Assembly (NCBI GenBank): GCA_030323305.1
Contig: CP106741.1
Coordinates: 2,511,001 to 2,575,000, forward strand
Source of the DNA: Paenibacillus sp. CC-CFT747
GTDB taxonomy: Bacteria; Bacillota; Bacilli; Paenibacillales; NBRC-103111
Length of the DNA: 64,000 nucleotides
Direction: 5' to 3'
Part shown: positions 1 through 10,163 of the stretch, piece after piece
Layout of the letters: every line of letters starts with the position of its first letter
Numbering within the stretch: position 1 is the first letter of the stretch
Notes under the pieces: generated by a model
Database searches by the model: none
The model's input: the letters and a program-made list of their open reading frames with translations, nothing else
What the model was told of the DNA's origin: nothing
Position numbers and translations under genes: made by a program

Positions 1-1
1 T

Positions 2-1009
2 TGGTTGAAGAAGCTTAATCTCCCCATGCCGAAAACGATCGACGAGATGGAGAACGTACTAAAGGAGCTTAAAGACAAAGATCCGGCGGGCAACGGACAA
101 ACCATTCCGCTGCTGACGGACCTCCCGGGCTTATACGGCTCCTTGGCCGCGGGCTACATGAACGTAGGCTACGGCAACTGGGTGGATAAGGACGGGAAGG
201 TTAAGCCGCCGCAGCTGAATCCGGGGTTTAAGGATTTCCTCGCGAAGATGGCGGACTGGTACAAGAAAGGATACCTCTACAAGGAGGCTTTCTCGACGGA
301 CCGGACCCGCCAGATCGAGCTGGTTAAGCAGAATCGCGTAGCGGTAGGAGCCCTTTGGAATACGACGATAACCGCAAATGAATACCTGCTCAGGCAAAAC
401 ATTCCCGAAGCCAAGTATACGGTCGCCGCCGACCTGCAGGGGCCGCTCGGCAATGTGACGACCATCGGGGGAGTCGGAACGGGCGGCATCATGATCAACA
501 AAAACGCCCAAAATGCCGAAGCCGCGATGAAATACATCAACTGGGTACAATCCGATCTGGAAAATTACCTCACCGTGTTCTTCGGCATACAAGGAAAACA
601 CTGGAAGTATGTGAACAAAGAGAAACATATTATTGAAGCCATTAATACGGATTATATGGGAGAGCTGGTCCCCGGGCTGAGCTTCGCCTACACCGTTCAA
701 TTCCAGAAGAACGATCCCTCTTTCGGGCCGCAGTTCGACTATATTCAGAACTACATTACGAATAGGAAGCGGGTCAAGCCGGCAGGCACGGCAGAGGTGG
801 ATTACCGCTTCGACGCCAAGACCCTTCAGCAGAACATTCCCACGTCAGGAGACATCAGCCGGATGATGGACCAGGAGATCATTAAATTCATTACCGGGGC
901 CAGACCTCTTAGCGACTATGACAAGTTTGTGGAGGAGCTGAACAAGGCGGGACTCGACAAGTGGATCGAGACCTACACCGCCGAATACAACCGCGTGAAG
1001 GGCAAGTAA
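2..1009 (+). CDS. ABC transporter extracellular solute-binding protein (5' end outside window)
   Basis: This is the C-terminal part of a family 1 extracellular solute-binding protein of the LplA/YtcQ type, which captures an oligosaccharide outside the membrane for an ABC importer. The reading frame is already open at the first base, so the apparent TTG start at position 5 is not real and the signal peptide lies upstream of the window. The visible part begins in the usual helix (WLKKLNLPMPKTIDEM) and runs to a normal end with many aromatic and charged residues. Two permeases follow in the same direction, so the three form an importer without its own ATPase, as is usual for this class. The substrate cannot be read from the sequence; the downstream sialidase-like gene points to a complex glycan. 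Confidence 0.9.
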   Translation, partial: WLKKLNLPMPKTIDEMENVLKELKDKDPAGNGQTIPLLTDLPGLYGSLAAGYMNVGYGNWVDKDGKVKPPQLNPGFKDFLAKMADWYKKGYLYKEAFSTDRTRQIELVKQNRVAVGALWNTTITANEYLLRQNIPEAKYTVAADLQGPLGNVTTIGGVGTGGIMINKNAQNAEAAMKYINWVQSDLENYLTVFFGIQGKHWKYVNKEKHIIEAINTDYMGELVPGLSFAYTVQFQKNDPSFGPQFDYIQNYITNRKRVKPAGTAEVDYRFDAKTLQQNIPTSGDISRMMDQEIIKFITGARPLSDYDKFVEELNKAGLDKWIETYTAEYNRVKGK

Positions 1010-1021
1010 GCCTTCTTACGT

Positions 1022-1072
1022 AGAACGGCTTGTCGGTCCGGCAGGAGGATAATTCCCGGCGCAGGCCGTTCT
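1022..1072 (+). promoter_or_regulatory. Inverted repeat between binding-protein and permease genes
   Basis: AGAACGGC at 1022-1029 pairs with GCCGTTCT at 1065-1072. An intercistronic stem at this place often stabilises the upstream mRNA so that binding protein exceeds permease. There is no T tract, so it is not a clear terminator. Confidence 0.4.
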
Positions 1073-1100
1073 TACCTCCCAAGGGAACGGAGATGATGGA

Positions 1101-2018
1101 ATGAATGCGAGCCTATGGACCTCCATGCGGAAGTATAAGCTGGAATATGCCCTGGTTGTGCCGGGAATGCTGTATTTTCTTATCTTCCACTATGTTCCCA
1201 TATACGGCATTATTATCGCCTTTAAGGACATTGCGCCTTTCGAAGGCCTAAGCGGAATCTTCTCCTCCGAGTGGGTGGGGCTGAAGCATTTTCGGGATTT
1301 TATGAACTCGTACTATTTCTGGGATATTCTCGGCAATACCCTGATCATCAGCTTTTATCGGATCGTCTTCGGATTCCCGGCGCCGATTGTGCTGGCTCTC
1401 CTGATGAATGAGGTCCGGCACAGCGGATTCAAAAGGGTCGTGCAGACCATCGCTTACCTGCCGCATTTTCTGTCCATGGTTCTGCTGGCCGGACTGGTCA
1501 CCGCCATGCTCAGCCTGGACGGAGGCTTCGTGAACGGGTTTATGGGGTGGCTCGGTTTCGAGCCCATTCCTTTTCTGACGGATAACCAATATTTCAGGTC
1601 TGTCCTGATCGGTTCCGGGATTTGGAAGGAAGCCGGCTGGGGAACCATTCTTTATTTGGCTGCCATGGCCGGGATCGACCAGCAGCTTTACGAAGCGGCA
1701 ACCGTTGACGGGGCCGGCCGTTTCCGGCAAATCTGGCACATTACGCTTCCGGGCATCCGGCATATTATGGTCATCCTGTTTATCTTGTCGGTCGGGCATA
1801 TTCTCGATGCCGGCTTCGAGCAGATTTATTTGCTGTATTCGCCCCCGGTCTATCAGGTGTCGGACATTATCGATACCTTTGTTTACCGCAAGGGGCTGGT
1901 CGAAGTGAATTATTCTTATGCTGCGGCCGTCGGCCTGTTCAAGTCCGTTGCCGGGGTCATCCTCATTCTGGGTGCCAATTATATAGCCAAGAGGCTGGAT
2001 CAGGAAGGAATCTGGTAG
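1101..2018 (+). CDS. Sugar ABC transporter permease, LplB type
   Basis: This 305-residue inner-membrane protein has the six-helix layout of MalF/LplB-type permeases. The cytoplasmic coupling loop that docks the ATPase is visible as EAATVDGAGRFRQIWHITLP at residues 198-217. The N terminus (VVPGMLYFLIFHYVPIYGI) is characteristic of the Paenibacillus LplB family. It lies 91 bp after the binding-protein gene and 12 bp before the second permease, so the genes should be one operon. The ORF is intact. No ATP-binding subunit is encoded here, so the importer probably uses a shared MsmX-like ATPase encoded elsewhere. Confidence 0.93.
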   Translation: MNASLWTSMRKYKLEYALVVPGMLYFLIFHYVPIYGIIIAFKDIAPFEGLSGIFSSEWVGLKHFRDFMNSYYFWDILGNTLIISFYRIVFGFPAPIVLALLMNEVRHSGFKRVVQTIAYLPHFLSMVLLAGLVTAMLSLDGGFVNGFMGWLGFEPIPFLTDNQYFRSVLIGSGIWKEAGWGTILYLAAMAGIDQQLYEAATVDGAGRFRQIWHITLPGIRHIMVILFILSVGHILDAGFEQIYLLYSPPVYQVSDIIDTFVYRKGLVEVNYSYAAAVGLFKSVAGVILILGANYIAKRLDQEGIW

Positions 2019-2030
2019 AAGGGAGAAGTC

Positions 2031-2920
2031 ATGCGAAGAAGACATTGGAATAAAGGAGAACTCGCCTTTCAGGCTGCTAACTATACGCTGCTGGCCCTGC
2101 TGTCGCTCCTGTTTCTTGTTCCGCTGCTGGCCATCGTTTCCACCTCGCTCGTCGGGGAGACCGAGCTCATGCGAAGGGGAGCTTCATTCTGGTTCCCGAC
2201 AAGCTGGACTTCTCCGCTTACCGGGTCCTGCTGGCGGACGGCTCCTCGTTGTACCGCGCTTACGGGATCACCGTAGCAAGGGTGGTCATGGGGACGGCGC
2301 TTAACCTGCTGTTTACCTCCATGCTCGCTTACGGGCTGTCCCGCAAGGGGATGCCGGGGCGCGAATGGATGATCACCCTTATTTTCCTTACCATGCTGTT
2401 CGGAGGCGGCCTGATTCCCACTTATTTGCTGCTGAAGTACCTGCATTTGACCGACACCTTCTGGGTGATGATCGTGCCTGGCCTGATAAGCGCCTGGAAT
2501 CTGCTGATCATGCGGAATTTCTTCTCGCAGATTCCGGAGAGCCTGATCGAATCCGCCACCATCGACGGAGCGACGCCCTTTACCATTCTGGCGCGCATTG
2601 TGTTCCCGCTCAGCTTGCCGACCTTCGCCACCATCGGTCTTTTCTATGCGGTGGGCCATTGGAACGCCTGGTTCGATGCCACGATTTATATCAACAATCC
2701 GGAGCTTCTGCCGGTGCAGGTTCTGCTTAGACGGGTCGTCCTGACCATGTCCAGCCAGGATTTGAATGCGGATATTATGGGGGCGCTCACCAACAAACCG
2801 ACTCCGCAAAGCTTACGGGGGGCGATGATAGTTCTGACGACCGTCCCGATTCTGTTCGTGTATCCGTTTCTGCAGAAGCATTTTATTAAAGGGGCCTTGA
2901 CCGGTTCCCTTAAAGGATAG
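2031..2920 (+). CDS. Carbohydrate ABC transporter permease, LplC/YtcP type (one frameshift)
   Basis: This is the second permease of the importer. The first part (MRRRHWNKGELAFQAANYTL) is in one frame up to about 2176, and the rest from SFILVPDKLDFSAYRVLL is in the next frame. One G added to the run at 2176-2179 joins them into a protein of about 296 residues, the usual length. The coupling loop ESATIDGATPFTILARIVFP lies near residue 173, and the end (FLQKHFIKGALTGSLKG) is the family's normal C terminus. Because both halves match the family, the break is more likely a base-calling error than gene decay. Confidence 0.85.
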
Positions 2921-2931
2921 GAGAGAGGAAG

Positions 2932-4016
2932 ATGTTGGAGCAAAAGGGAAGGCCGTTCTGGATCTGCGGCCGGGGCCCGGCAATCCGCGCAACAGCGAAG
3001 GGGCCTTTCTGGAAAGGAACGACGGAGGGCTGCTGTTTGTATACAGCCGCTTTAATGGGGATTCGCCGGATGACACGGGAAAGGCCTGCGTGGCCGCAAG
3101 ACGGTCGGAGGACGGCGGGGAGACGTGGAGCGGGGATGAAATAATCGCCACGCCCGAGGATCATGGCGCTCACAATTTGATGAGCGTTTCTCTGCTCCGG
3201 ATGCAGAACGGGGAGATCGGCCTCTTTTATTTGCTGCGGTTCGGCTGGAACGATACGCGGCTGCACCTGCGGCGTTCTTCGGATGAAGGGAGAAGCTGGA
3301 GCGAGCCGGTATGCTGCATCCCCGGACCCGGTTATTACGTGACGAACAATGACCGGGTGGTGAGGCTCTCCACGGGAAGGCTGGTCATCCCTGCAGGGTT
3401 TCACAAGATGAAGACGAACAGCACGACGGACTGGGCTTCATTCGACGGCAGAGCGGTCGCCTGTTTCTTCCTCTCCGACGATGACGGCCAGACGTGGAGG
3501 GAGGCCAAGACCTTCTGCGCCATGACGGTCCCTCACTCCAAAAGCGGACTGCAGGAGCCGGGGATCGTGGAGTTGGCGGGTGGGGTGCTCTGGGCTTGGG
3601 CCCGGACGGATATGGGGTACCAGTACGAGATGTTCTCCATAGATGCAGGGGAGACATGGAGCCAGCCGACACCGTCACGCTTCACCTCCCCGAATTCTCC
3701 TCTGTCCATGAAGAGGGATCCGAACGGCGGGCAGCTGTTGGCGGTCTGGAATCCCATTCCGAATTACGAAACGAGGGAGCTGGAGAAGCATTCCTGGGGC
3801 CGGACTCCCCTTGTTGCAGCCGTAAGCCGAGATGAAGGCAGAAGCTGGGGAACCCCTTTTGCCGTGGAGCGGGTGGAGGACCGTGGGGGCTACTGTTATA
3901 CGGCGATTCATTTTACCCGGGAAGCCGTTCTGCTTGCTTATTGCGCTGGCGAACCGGAGGACGGGATCTGCCTGGCGCGGTTGAAGATTCGCAAGATTCC
4001 GCTTTCGGCGCTGTAA
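2932..4016 (+). CDS. Sialidase-like BNR-repeat protein (one frameshift)
   Basis: The protein has repeated Asp-box (BNR) motifs of the six-bladed sialidase fold: SEDGGETW, SSDEGRSW, SDDDGQTW, IDAGETW and SRDEGRSW. It starts at ATG 2932 after GGAGAGAGG and changes frame near 2951, where one missing G restores a protein of about 361 residues. The N terminus then reads VLDLRPGPGNPRNSEGAF, with the arginine expected near the start of sialidase-like enzymes. There is no signal peptide, so it probably acts inside the cell on imported sugar. Being last in the importer operon, it may be an exo-glycosidase or a non-sialidase member of the superfamily (sialate activity is not shown). Confidence 0.8.
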
Positions 4017-4054
4017 AGGCATCGACCAAAGGAACCAGACGGCAGCTGCACAAC

Positions 4055-4092
4055 AAAAAACCCCCAACGAGGATGCTCGTTGGGGGTTTTTT
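4055..4092. terminator. Bidirectional intrinsic terminator
   Basis: A perfect 17-bp stem (4055-4071 with 4076-4092, loop GATG) carries six A on one side and six T on the other. It lies between the convergent sialidase-like and MFS genes and can end transcription from both. Confidence 0.95.
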
Positions 4093-4153
4093 GCAGCGTA
4101 AGCCGGCCCTATGCGGTAAGCCAACCGGCTCGAAGAAGGTACGGCTTGCCCGA

Positions 4154-5611
4154 TCAGGCCGCCTGTTCTTGGCCGATTGAGGCAGGGTTTTCTTTTCTTT
4201 TGCGGACGAACAGGGAGATGGGCAGGGCGAGCAAGACCAGGCCGGTCGCGAGCAGGTACACGTCGTTGACGCTCATGGTGAAGGCCTGCATGGTCACAAC
4301 CGGGCTCATGCCGCCAGCCTGCTGGGCGAGCTCCGTTGAATGGACGGAGGTCCGGGACGCCAGCATCGAGGTGAAGATGGCGATGGAGAAGGAGCCCATG
4401 ACATTCCGCACCCAGTTGCTGATCGACGAAGCGTGCCCGGATTGCTGAACCGGAATCTGCTCCATTCCCGCGTTGCTCGCCGGCATCGTCGTGAAGGCAA
4501 TGCCCACGTTGCGCACGAGCATCCACCACACGATGTAGCCGTGAGAGATATTGACGTTCAGCCAGCCGAGGGCGAGCGTCCCGATGGACATCAGGGCGAT
4601 CCCGATGACCATGAGGATAAGCGGCCCGACCCGGCTGTACAGCTTGCCGACGATCGGCATGCAGATCGCCATGGCGAGCGAGGCCGGCAGCAGAATCAGT
4701 CCCGTTTCGAGCGGGGTGACGCGCTGGATGTTCTGGAGGAACAGCGGTGTCAGGAACGTGCCCGAGTACAGGCTGACGGTGACGATGCTCGAGATGACGA
4801 GCGTAATGGTGTAGCGGGCGTTCGCCAGTACCCGCATATTCAGAAGCGGGACCTCGGCCTTCAGCTCGCGCCAGAAGAACAGTCCGAGCACGACCACGCC
4901 GAAGACGATCAGCGACACGATCCGCCCGGAGCCCCAGCCCCACGAATGGCCTTCGCTGAAGGCGATGAGCAAGGACAGGCTTCCGAGCACGGCGCCGAGA
5001 AAGCCGAGCAGGTCGAACGATTTCGGCACATTGAGCCGGTAATAGGGAATGAGCCGGGCAACCAGGGCGATGGACACGAGCCCGATCGGCACATTCATGT
5101 AGAACAGCCATTTCCAGCTCAAGCTCTCGATCAACCATCCGCTCAGCGTGGGCCCGATAGCCGGACCGAGCATAGCGGAGAGGGACCAGAGGGAGATCGA
5201 GACCGGCTGCTTCTCACGCGGAATGATCTGATAGATGATCGTCATCGTGGCGGGCATGACCAATCCGCTGAAGACACCTTGCAGAACGCGGAATACGATC
5301 AGGGACGACGTGTCCCAGGCCAGTGCGCAGAGCATGGAACAGACGGTAAATCCGATCAGGGAAGCGAGATAAAGACGCTTGTAGCTGAACCGGTCGCCGA
5401 GAAAGCCTGTCACGGGAGCAATGGTTCCCATGGCGAGCATGAAGCCGGTAATGGTCCATTGGATGGTGGTCAGATCGGTGTGGAACTCCTGCATCAGCAC
5501 GGGAATGGCGATGTTGATGGTGCTCATGCTGAGGATGGTGAGGAACGAGCCGAAGAAGATGGCGATCATCACCGGCCAGTAACGCAGATGGGGTACTTCG
5601 TCGTGTTTCAA
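4154..5611 (-). CDS. MFS multidrug exporter, DHA2 (EmrB/QacA) family
   Basis: This intact 485-residue membrane protein has the 14-helix layout of the DHA2 drug:proton antiporters. Family signatures are present: GFLGDRFSYKRLYL in the loop after helix 2, VLQGVFSGLVMPATMTIIYQ (helix 4), and LGPAIGPTLSGWLIE, the antiporter motif C of helix 5. The start at 5611 follows AGGAGGCGCC. It stands alone between a bidirectional terminator and a long upstream region with a possible repressor operator. It probably exports a hydrophobic drug or metabolite; the substrate cannot be inferred. Confidence 0.93.
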   Translation of the reverse strand: MKHDEVPHLRYWPVMIAIFFGSFLTILSMSTINIAIPVLMQEFHTDLTTIQWTITGFMLAMGTIAPVTGFLGDRFSYKRLYLASLIGFTVCSMLCALAWDTSSLIVFRVLQGVFSGLVMPATMTIIYQIIPREKQPVSISLWSLSAMLGPAIGPTLSGWLIESLSWKWLFYMNVPIGLVSIALVARLIPYYRLNVPKSFDLLGFLGAVLGSLSLLIAFSEGHSWGWGSGRIVSLIVFGVVVLGLFFWRELKAEVPLLNMRVLANARYTITLVISSIVTVSLYSGTFLTPLFLQNIQRVTPLETGLILLPASLAMAICMPIVGKLYSRVGPLILMVIGIALMSIGTLALGWLNVNISHGYIVWWMLVRNVGIAFTTMPASNAGMEQIPVQQSGHASSISNWVRNVMGSFSIAIFTSMLASRTSVHSTELAQQAGGMSPVVTMQAFTMSVNDVYLLATGLVLLALPISLFVRKRKENPASIGQEQAA

Positions 5612-6037
5612 GTGGCGCCTCCTAATAGTAAATGGGGTTAATCATTCATTAATAAATGGTTTATCAATAAAATGGATAGACCCCATCTTACTACCGTTTA
5701 TAAAGGCTGTCAATAATTTCATGAGAAGAACAAGGGCAGGCCGTGGCCGAGGACCGGCGGAATGTTTAACGGCCTTTCGGAAGGGTTAATGGTAAAGAGT
5801 CCCTTCTTTACCGGTAACCTCCTTCCCTCTCCTGGAAGAAAGCGCTATCATCCTGACGGACTGGCGAGGAGGGAACGAATCCATTGAGAGCCGGGCTCAG
5901 ACCCGTCTATTTTCATTCCTTATAAAGGAGGAAACCTGTTACTGACCTAACAGGATTTCCTATAGAACGAACTAATTGGGCAAGGTGCCCTGGAAATAGG
6001 GAGTAACCAAATAAGACGAAAGAGGAGGCGATAACGG
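5612..6037. other. Long divergent intergenic region with hairpins
   Basis: This 426-bp gap separates the divergent exporter and lipoprotein genes. Visible hairpins are GGTAAAGA/TCTTTACC at 5791-5812 and an imperfect GGAAACCTGTTA/TAACAGG-AT-TTCC stem at about 5930-5962. GAGGAGGCG before 6038 is a strong ribosome binding site. I found no coding sequence here. Confidence 0.6.
5649..5667. promoter_or_regulatory. Candidate repressor operator upstream of the MFS exporter
   Basis: The imperfect dyad TTAATAAA-TGG-TTTATCAA (one mismatch between half-sites) lies in an AT-rich stretch about 40-55 bp upstream of the exporter start. Drug exporters of this class are commonly controlled by TetR or MarR repressors binding such sites. 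No regulator gene is adjacent, so this is inference. Confidence 0.35.
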
Positions 6038-6835
6038 ATGAGGAGGGTGGTTTGGAGCGTGTGTCTCTTGGCGGTGCTGGCCGGCTGCGGAAGCCCGATG
6101 GCCGGGAACAAGCTGCCGCCGGGGCCGGGCTTGCAGGCACAGGCGTTAGGAGCGGACGGAGGGCTGACGGACAAGAGAGCGGCCGGGGAGGAACAACCGG
6201 CCGAGGTATTGGCCACTCTTACCGTACTGGGGGAAGAGTATGTGGCTTTGGCGGCTTCGGAGAAGGTCATTAAAGTATCCCCACAGACGAAAAAGGACCG
6301 GTGGACCCGGGAGCAACTGCTCGCCATGCCCGGCGGCATGAACCGCATGCTGGAGCAGCTCCCTCAGACGAAGTCGCTTTCGGGGACCCTCACGCTCAAG
6401 AAAGCCCTCTCCTTATCCGAGCTGGAGGCGTTCCTATCCGGGTATGGGCTTCAGGTGGAAAGCTTTCAGCTGCGCCGGTTTGAGAAGACGAAGGAGGGGT
6501 CCTATGAACGGCTGACCTACATGGCTTCTCCGCGTAACGGGGTCCTGGTATCGGACGAGCTTCGGGAATTGGAGGAAGCTCCCCATTACGTGGGAGTGAT
6601 TTCCCTAATCGGAAGTGCGGACAAGGATGACTGGCTCCGGCTCAGCCGGGATACCCATGTGTTCTCGGCGGACCTTTCTTCCGCCCGTTTGAAGGAGGAG
6701 CTCGGAAAGAATCCCCGCGTCCGGGAGCTGCTCGACCAGGGAGGCCGGCTCGACATTCAGGTGCCCAATCTCTACTGGGAGCTGGAGGATGCGGGAATCG
6801 TCCAGTACGAAGACTCATCCCTGATGTCCCGTTGA
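6038..6835 (+). CDS. Uncharacterised lipoprotein
   Basis: The 265-residue product begins with a lipoprotein signal (VVWSVCLLAVLAGC) whose lipobox cysteine is residue 17, so it should be anchored outside the membrane. The rest is hydrophilic with no motif I recognise. It has a long charged region (ASEKVIKVSPQTKKDRWTREQLL) and several helix-forming segments (LTLKKALSLSELEAFLSGYG). A strong GAGGAGGCG site precedes the ATG. It is monocistronic: a long regulatory region lies upstream and a terminator downstream. I cannot assign a function. Confidence 0.8.
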   Translation: MRRVVWSVCLLAVLAGCGSPMAGNKLPPGPGLQAQALGADGGLTDKRAAGEEQPAEVLATLTVLGEEYVALAASEKVIKVSPQTKKDRWTREQLLAMPGGMNRMLEQLPQTKSLSGTLTLKKALSLSELEAFLSGYGLQVESFQLRRFEKTKEGSYERLTYMASPRNGVLVSDELRELEEAPHYVGVISLIGSADKDDWLRLSRDTHVFSADLSSARLKEELGKNPRVRELLDQGGRLDIQVPNLYWELEDAGIVQYEDSSLMSR

Positions 6836-6905
6836 AGCGGGAAAGCCGGAGGGCCGTCGCTTGCCCCTCCTTGGCTCAGGAAGGCGGACATACGCACCTC
6901 CAGCC

Positions 6906-6949
6906 AAAAAGGGTGGCGCCGGGATTATCTCCCTGACGCCACCCTTTTC
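6906..6949. terminator. Bidirectional intrinsic terminator
   Basis: AAAAGGGTGGCG (6907-6918) pairs with CGCCACCCTTTT (6937-6948) between the convergent lipoprotein and flavoprotein genes. Confidence 0.9.
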
Positions 6950-6989
6950 TGTTTAGCCGGGAGTGTCCCGAGCCCCGGCACGGCGAAGC

Positions 6990-8261
6990 TCATTCCGAGC
7001 CGGCCGCCTCTTGGGCGGCACTGGCGCCGGCGGTATGGCCGGTCACGAAGGCGGCGGTGATGTTATACCCGCCGGTGTAGCCGTGAATGTCGAGGATTTC
7101 TCCGCAGAAGAAGAGCCCGGGCATCCGCTTCGACTGCATCGTCTTCGGGTCGACTTCCTTCAAGTGAACGCCTCCGCCCGTGACGAACGCTTCCTCCAGG
7201 GAGAGCGTTCCGTTCACCTCGATCGGGAAAGCCTTCAGCAGCTTGGCAAGCTCGGCCCAGGGCTGCTTCGGAATATTGGCGAACGTCGTCTCCTCCTTCA
7301 GCCCGGCCCGGCTGAGCAGGAGGGGAAGGATCCGCTCGGGAACGGCGGCACGCAGCACGTTCTTGATCGCCTTGCGGGGCTCCTCCTCCGCTAACTTCCC
7401 TGTCATCGCCTGGACTTCGTCCGTGGACCGCCCCGGGTAGAAGTCGACCGTAACGGTGACGGTCCGCACCTTGAACTGCTTCCGCAGCTTGACGACGAAT
7501 TGGCTGCAGCGCAGCACGGCCGGTCCCGAGAGCCCGAAGTGGGTGAACAGCATGTCCCCTTCGTGCTCGATGACCTTCTTGCCTTTCGGGTTCCACACCG
7601 AAAGGGTAATGCCGCGCAGCGCCAGCCCCTGCAGCTCCCGGCTGCGGATGAAGGGCTCGTCCGACGTCAGGGGAACCTCCGTCGGGTAGAGCTCGGTGAT
7701 CGTGTGGCCGGCCTCCTCGGCCCAGGCGTAGCCGTCGCCGGTCGAGCCCGTGTGCGGCACCGACTTGCCGCCGACGGCCAGAATCACCGCGCGGGACGGC
7801 ACCTTCTCGCCGTTCGCGAGAAGGATGCCGGCGGCACGTCCGTTTTCGTACAGGACGCGGCGGACCGGGGTGTTCACCCGGAGGGCCACGCCCTGCGAGC
7901 GGACCTGCCCGACGAGGGCGTCGACGACCGTCTTCGCCTTGTCCGAGACCGGGAACATCCTTCCCCGGTCCTCCTCCTTCAGTGGGATGCCGAGCCCTTC
8001 GAAGAACGCGATGATATCCTTGTTGCTGAAGCGGGTAAAGGCGCTGAACAGAAACCGCCCGTTGCCCGGAATATGGCGGATGATCTCGTCGATCTCCTTC
8101 GCATTCGTGACATTGCAGCGGCCGCCGCCCGAGATGCCGAGCTTGCGTCCGAGCTTATCGCCTTTATCGACCAGAAGCACCCGGGCTCCCTGCGAGCTGG
8201 CGGCAATGGCCGCCATCAGCCCCGAAGGCCCTCCGCCGATAACAATTACATCGTAGGTCAT
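6990..8261 (-). CDS. YhiN/HI0933-family FAD-dependent oxidoreductase
   Basis: This intact 423-residue flavoprotein opens with a Rossmann dinucleotide-binding motif ([12 protein letters not shown], residues 7-18). It carries the family signature [18 protein letters not shown] near residue 40 and the C-terminal FAD contact [14 protein letters not shown]. Relatives include B. subtilis YtfP and E. coli YhiN, whose reaction is still poorly defined. The gene has its own leader with two unusual hairpins (8284-8347). A tight terminator (8433-8476) isolates it from the ABC exporter operon transcribed in the same direction. Confidence 0.92.
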   Translation of the reverse strand: MTYDVIVIGGGPSGLMAAIAASSQGARVLLVDKGDKLGRKLGISGGGRCNVTNAKEIDEIIRHIPGNGRFLFSAFTRFSNKDIIAFFEGLGIPLKEEDRGRMFPVSDKAKTVVDALVGQVRSQGVALRVNTPVRRVLYENGRAAGILLANGEKVPSRAVILAVGGKSVPHTGSTGDGYAWAEEAGHTITELYPTEVPLTSDEPFIRSRELQGLALRGITLSVWNPKGKKVIEHEGDMLFTHFGLSGPAVLRCSQFVVKLRKQFKVRTVTVTVDFYPGRSTDEVQAMTGKLAEEEPRKAIKNVLRAAVPERILPLLLSRAGLKEETTFANIPKQPWAELAKLLKAFPIEVNGTLSLEEAFVTGGGVHLKEVDPKTMQSKRMPGLFFCGEILDIHGYTGGYNITAAFVTGHTAGASAAQEAAGSE

Positions 8262-8283
8262 GACTGCAGCTCCTTGACTATCC

Positions 8284-8347
8284 GTGCCTTATCCAGATAA
8301 GGCACCAGAGAAGGTCTTCCTTATGCCAAACCGGGATAAGGAAGACC
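8284..8347. promoter_or_regulatory. Two hairpins sharing a CCTTAT core upstream of the flavoprotein gene
   Basis: GTGCCTTATC/GATAAGGCAC (8284-8305) has a 2-nt loop and is better seen as an operator palindrome than an RNA stem. GGTCTTCCTTAT/ATAAGGAAGACC (8313-8347) has an 11-nt loop. Both contain CCTTAT/ATAAGG, so the core is present four times within 64 bp. They lie 23-86 bp upstream of the minus-strand start at 8261. Confidence 0.5.
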
Positions 8348-8432
8348 GTTTCTTTTATTATAGTCGACAGACCCGCTTCCACCAAACGGCCGTTATCTTT
8401 CTAGGACCTCCCGGCACCGGCCGTTCCCGCGC

Positions 8433-8476
8433 TATTAAAAAACCATGGTCCCTCGGCAGGCCGGGGACCATGGTTC
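8433..8476 (-). terminator. Terminator of the ABC exporter operon
   Basis: A 12-bp stem (8441-8452 with 8464-8475) is followed on the minus strand by a run of T. It sits 27 bp beyond the permease stop codon. Confidence 0.92.
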
Positions 8477-8502
8477 TTCTTATGCCAGCGAACCGGCCGC
8501 CG

Positions 8503-10163
8503 CTACTCGACCCGCTCCAGCCAGACCGGCCCCGCCTTCCGGATCGCCTGGTAGAGCAGGAAGTTCACGCCGATCAGCAGCACGATCAGCGCCAGGGCGT
8601 AGACGGCAAGGGGCGGCCGGAGGAAAGCGGCCGAGACGATACACACGCCGCCCGTGGCGACGGCAACCAGGACGTTGAAGAAAATATGGACGTTCTGCTT
8701 GACCGCTTTCTGCTCGTTGTCCCAGTTGAGCTTGGGAGACCTCAGATCGAACAGCATGCCCGTTAAGGTGACGAGGAGCATCCCGGCCGCGGCGGCAGCC
8801 GTAAGGGCAAGGGCGAACCCGACCGGAGGCTTGACGAGGACGAACAGCGTCCCGAGCAGGAGCACAAGACCGACCGCCGACAGAAGCAGGGAGGTAATAA
8901 CCTTGGCGGCAATCATTTTGCCGTAAGAGACCGGGAGGTGCTTCAGAATGTAGAAGCCCTGCCCCTCCCGGGAGAACGACGTAGTCGACGACGCGCTGCT
9001 CGCCGCGGTAAAGAGAAGGAAGGTGAAGCCGACGGCCAGAACAAGGGCGGCCGTGCTGCCGTTCTCCAGATAGCGCCCGGAGTCCCGGACCTTGCCGATC
9101 AGATCGGGCTGGGTCAGAAGCGGGATCAGAAAGATGATCGGAAACAGGAAATTCATCAGCACGCAGTTAATGAAGAAGGCCGGCGTGCGGAACAGCACCC
9201 GGAGCTCTTTGAAGGTCAGGGCCTTCAGCGCGGAGGAGCTTGCCGTCATCCGGTCCAACCGCTCCCCGGTAACCACCTTGCGGGTCGAGAAGGACTCCGA
9301 GAGACCCATGACGCCGCGGAAGTACAGCCATTCTCCGAGCAGCAGGAACAGCAGGAACAAGAGAGCCGTGGCCCCGAGGAAAAGCCCGAGATTGGCCAGC
9401 CCGCGGAGAGACGCGGGGTCGACGAGGGCCCCGGCCGCAAACCGGGAGCTCGGAAAGATGCCGGTGAAGGTGTTCAGGAGCGAGTTGTTCCCTTGCTGAA
9501 GCAGGGATTCCAGCTTCGCCTGGTCGTTCATCTGGCGGGAGAACGACTGGAAAATGACATTAAAAGCAATGCCGGAGAAGACAGCCGCCACTCCTCCGAT
9601 CATCCGGAACAGGTCCTTCCGCTTGCCGATGTTCGTGAACCGCATGATCACCATGGAGAAGAAGGAGGCGATGATGAGCGGGATGACGGGAAGCGCCAGG
9701 AAGACAAGCACCCCGTAGAGATAATAGAGGGGGCCCGCCCCGCTTTTGACCCCGTACGTTCCGAGCACAGGCGCCAGCACGACGAAGACAGTCAGGTACT
9801 CATACGCCAGGGTAACCCCGAACTTGGCCGCCAGAATCTGATACGGCTTTAAGGGAGGGGCAGCAAATGCTCCACGTCCTGTGAGAAGTAGTAAACGTTG
9901 ATCACATAGAAAATGCCGAAGACGAAAATGACCGCGCAGCTCGCGGCAAGTCCCATGCCAAGCAGGATCCCCTCCTGGCCGAGAGGCGCGAACGCATCAT
10001 AGATTTGCGAGAGAAAGAGAATGACCGCGAATCCGATGGGAAGACAGGCCACGAGCAGAAGAATGGCGAGCAGCCAGGTCTTTACCGCGGACTTCTTCTT
10101 AAACGCGGCCATCCCGCTGCCGTTCTTGAGCAGAATCCGGGCCAGCACCAGGGAGCGGCTCAT
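8503..10163 (-). CDS. ABC-2 type exporter permease, YthQ-like (one frameshift)
   Basis: The N-terminal part (MSRSLVLARILLKNGSGMAAF, start 10163) runs to LLPLP. It continues in the next frame as LKPYQILAAKFGVTLAYEYLTV once one base is restored near 9853. The joined protein is about 554 residues with roughly a dozen membrane segments and resembles the putative ABC exporter permease YthQ. Its ATG overlaps the stop of the upstream ATPase gene in ATGA (10160-10163), which implies translational coupling. The pair should form one exporter of unknown substrate. Confidence 0.82.

Noticed and set aside
4340..5641. A 433-codon frame opposite the MFS exporter
   Set aside because: It is highly charged, lacks motifs, and exactly mirrors the exporter, as expected for a GC-rich shadow frame.
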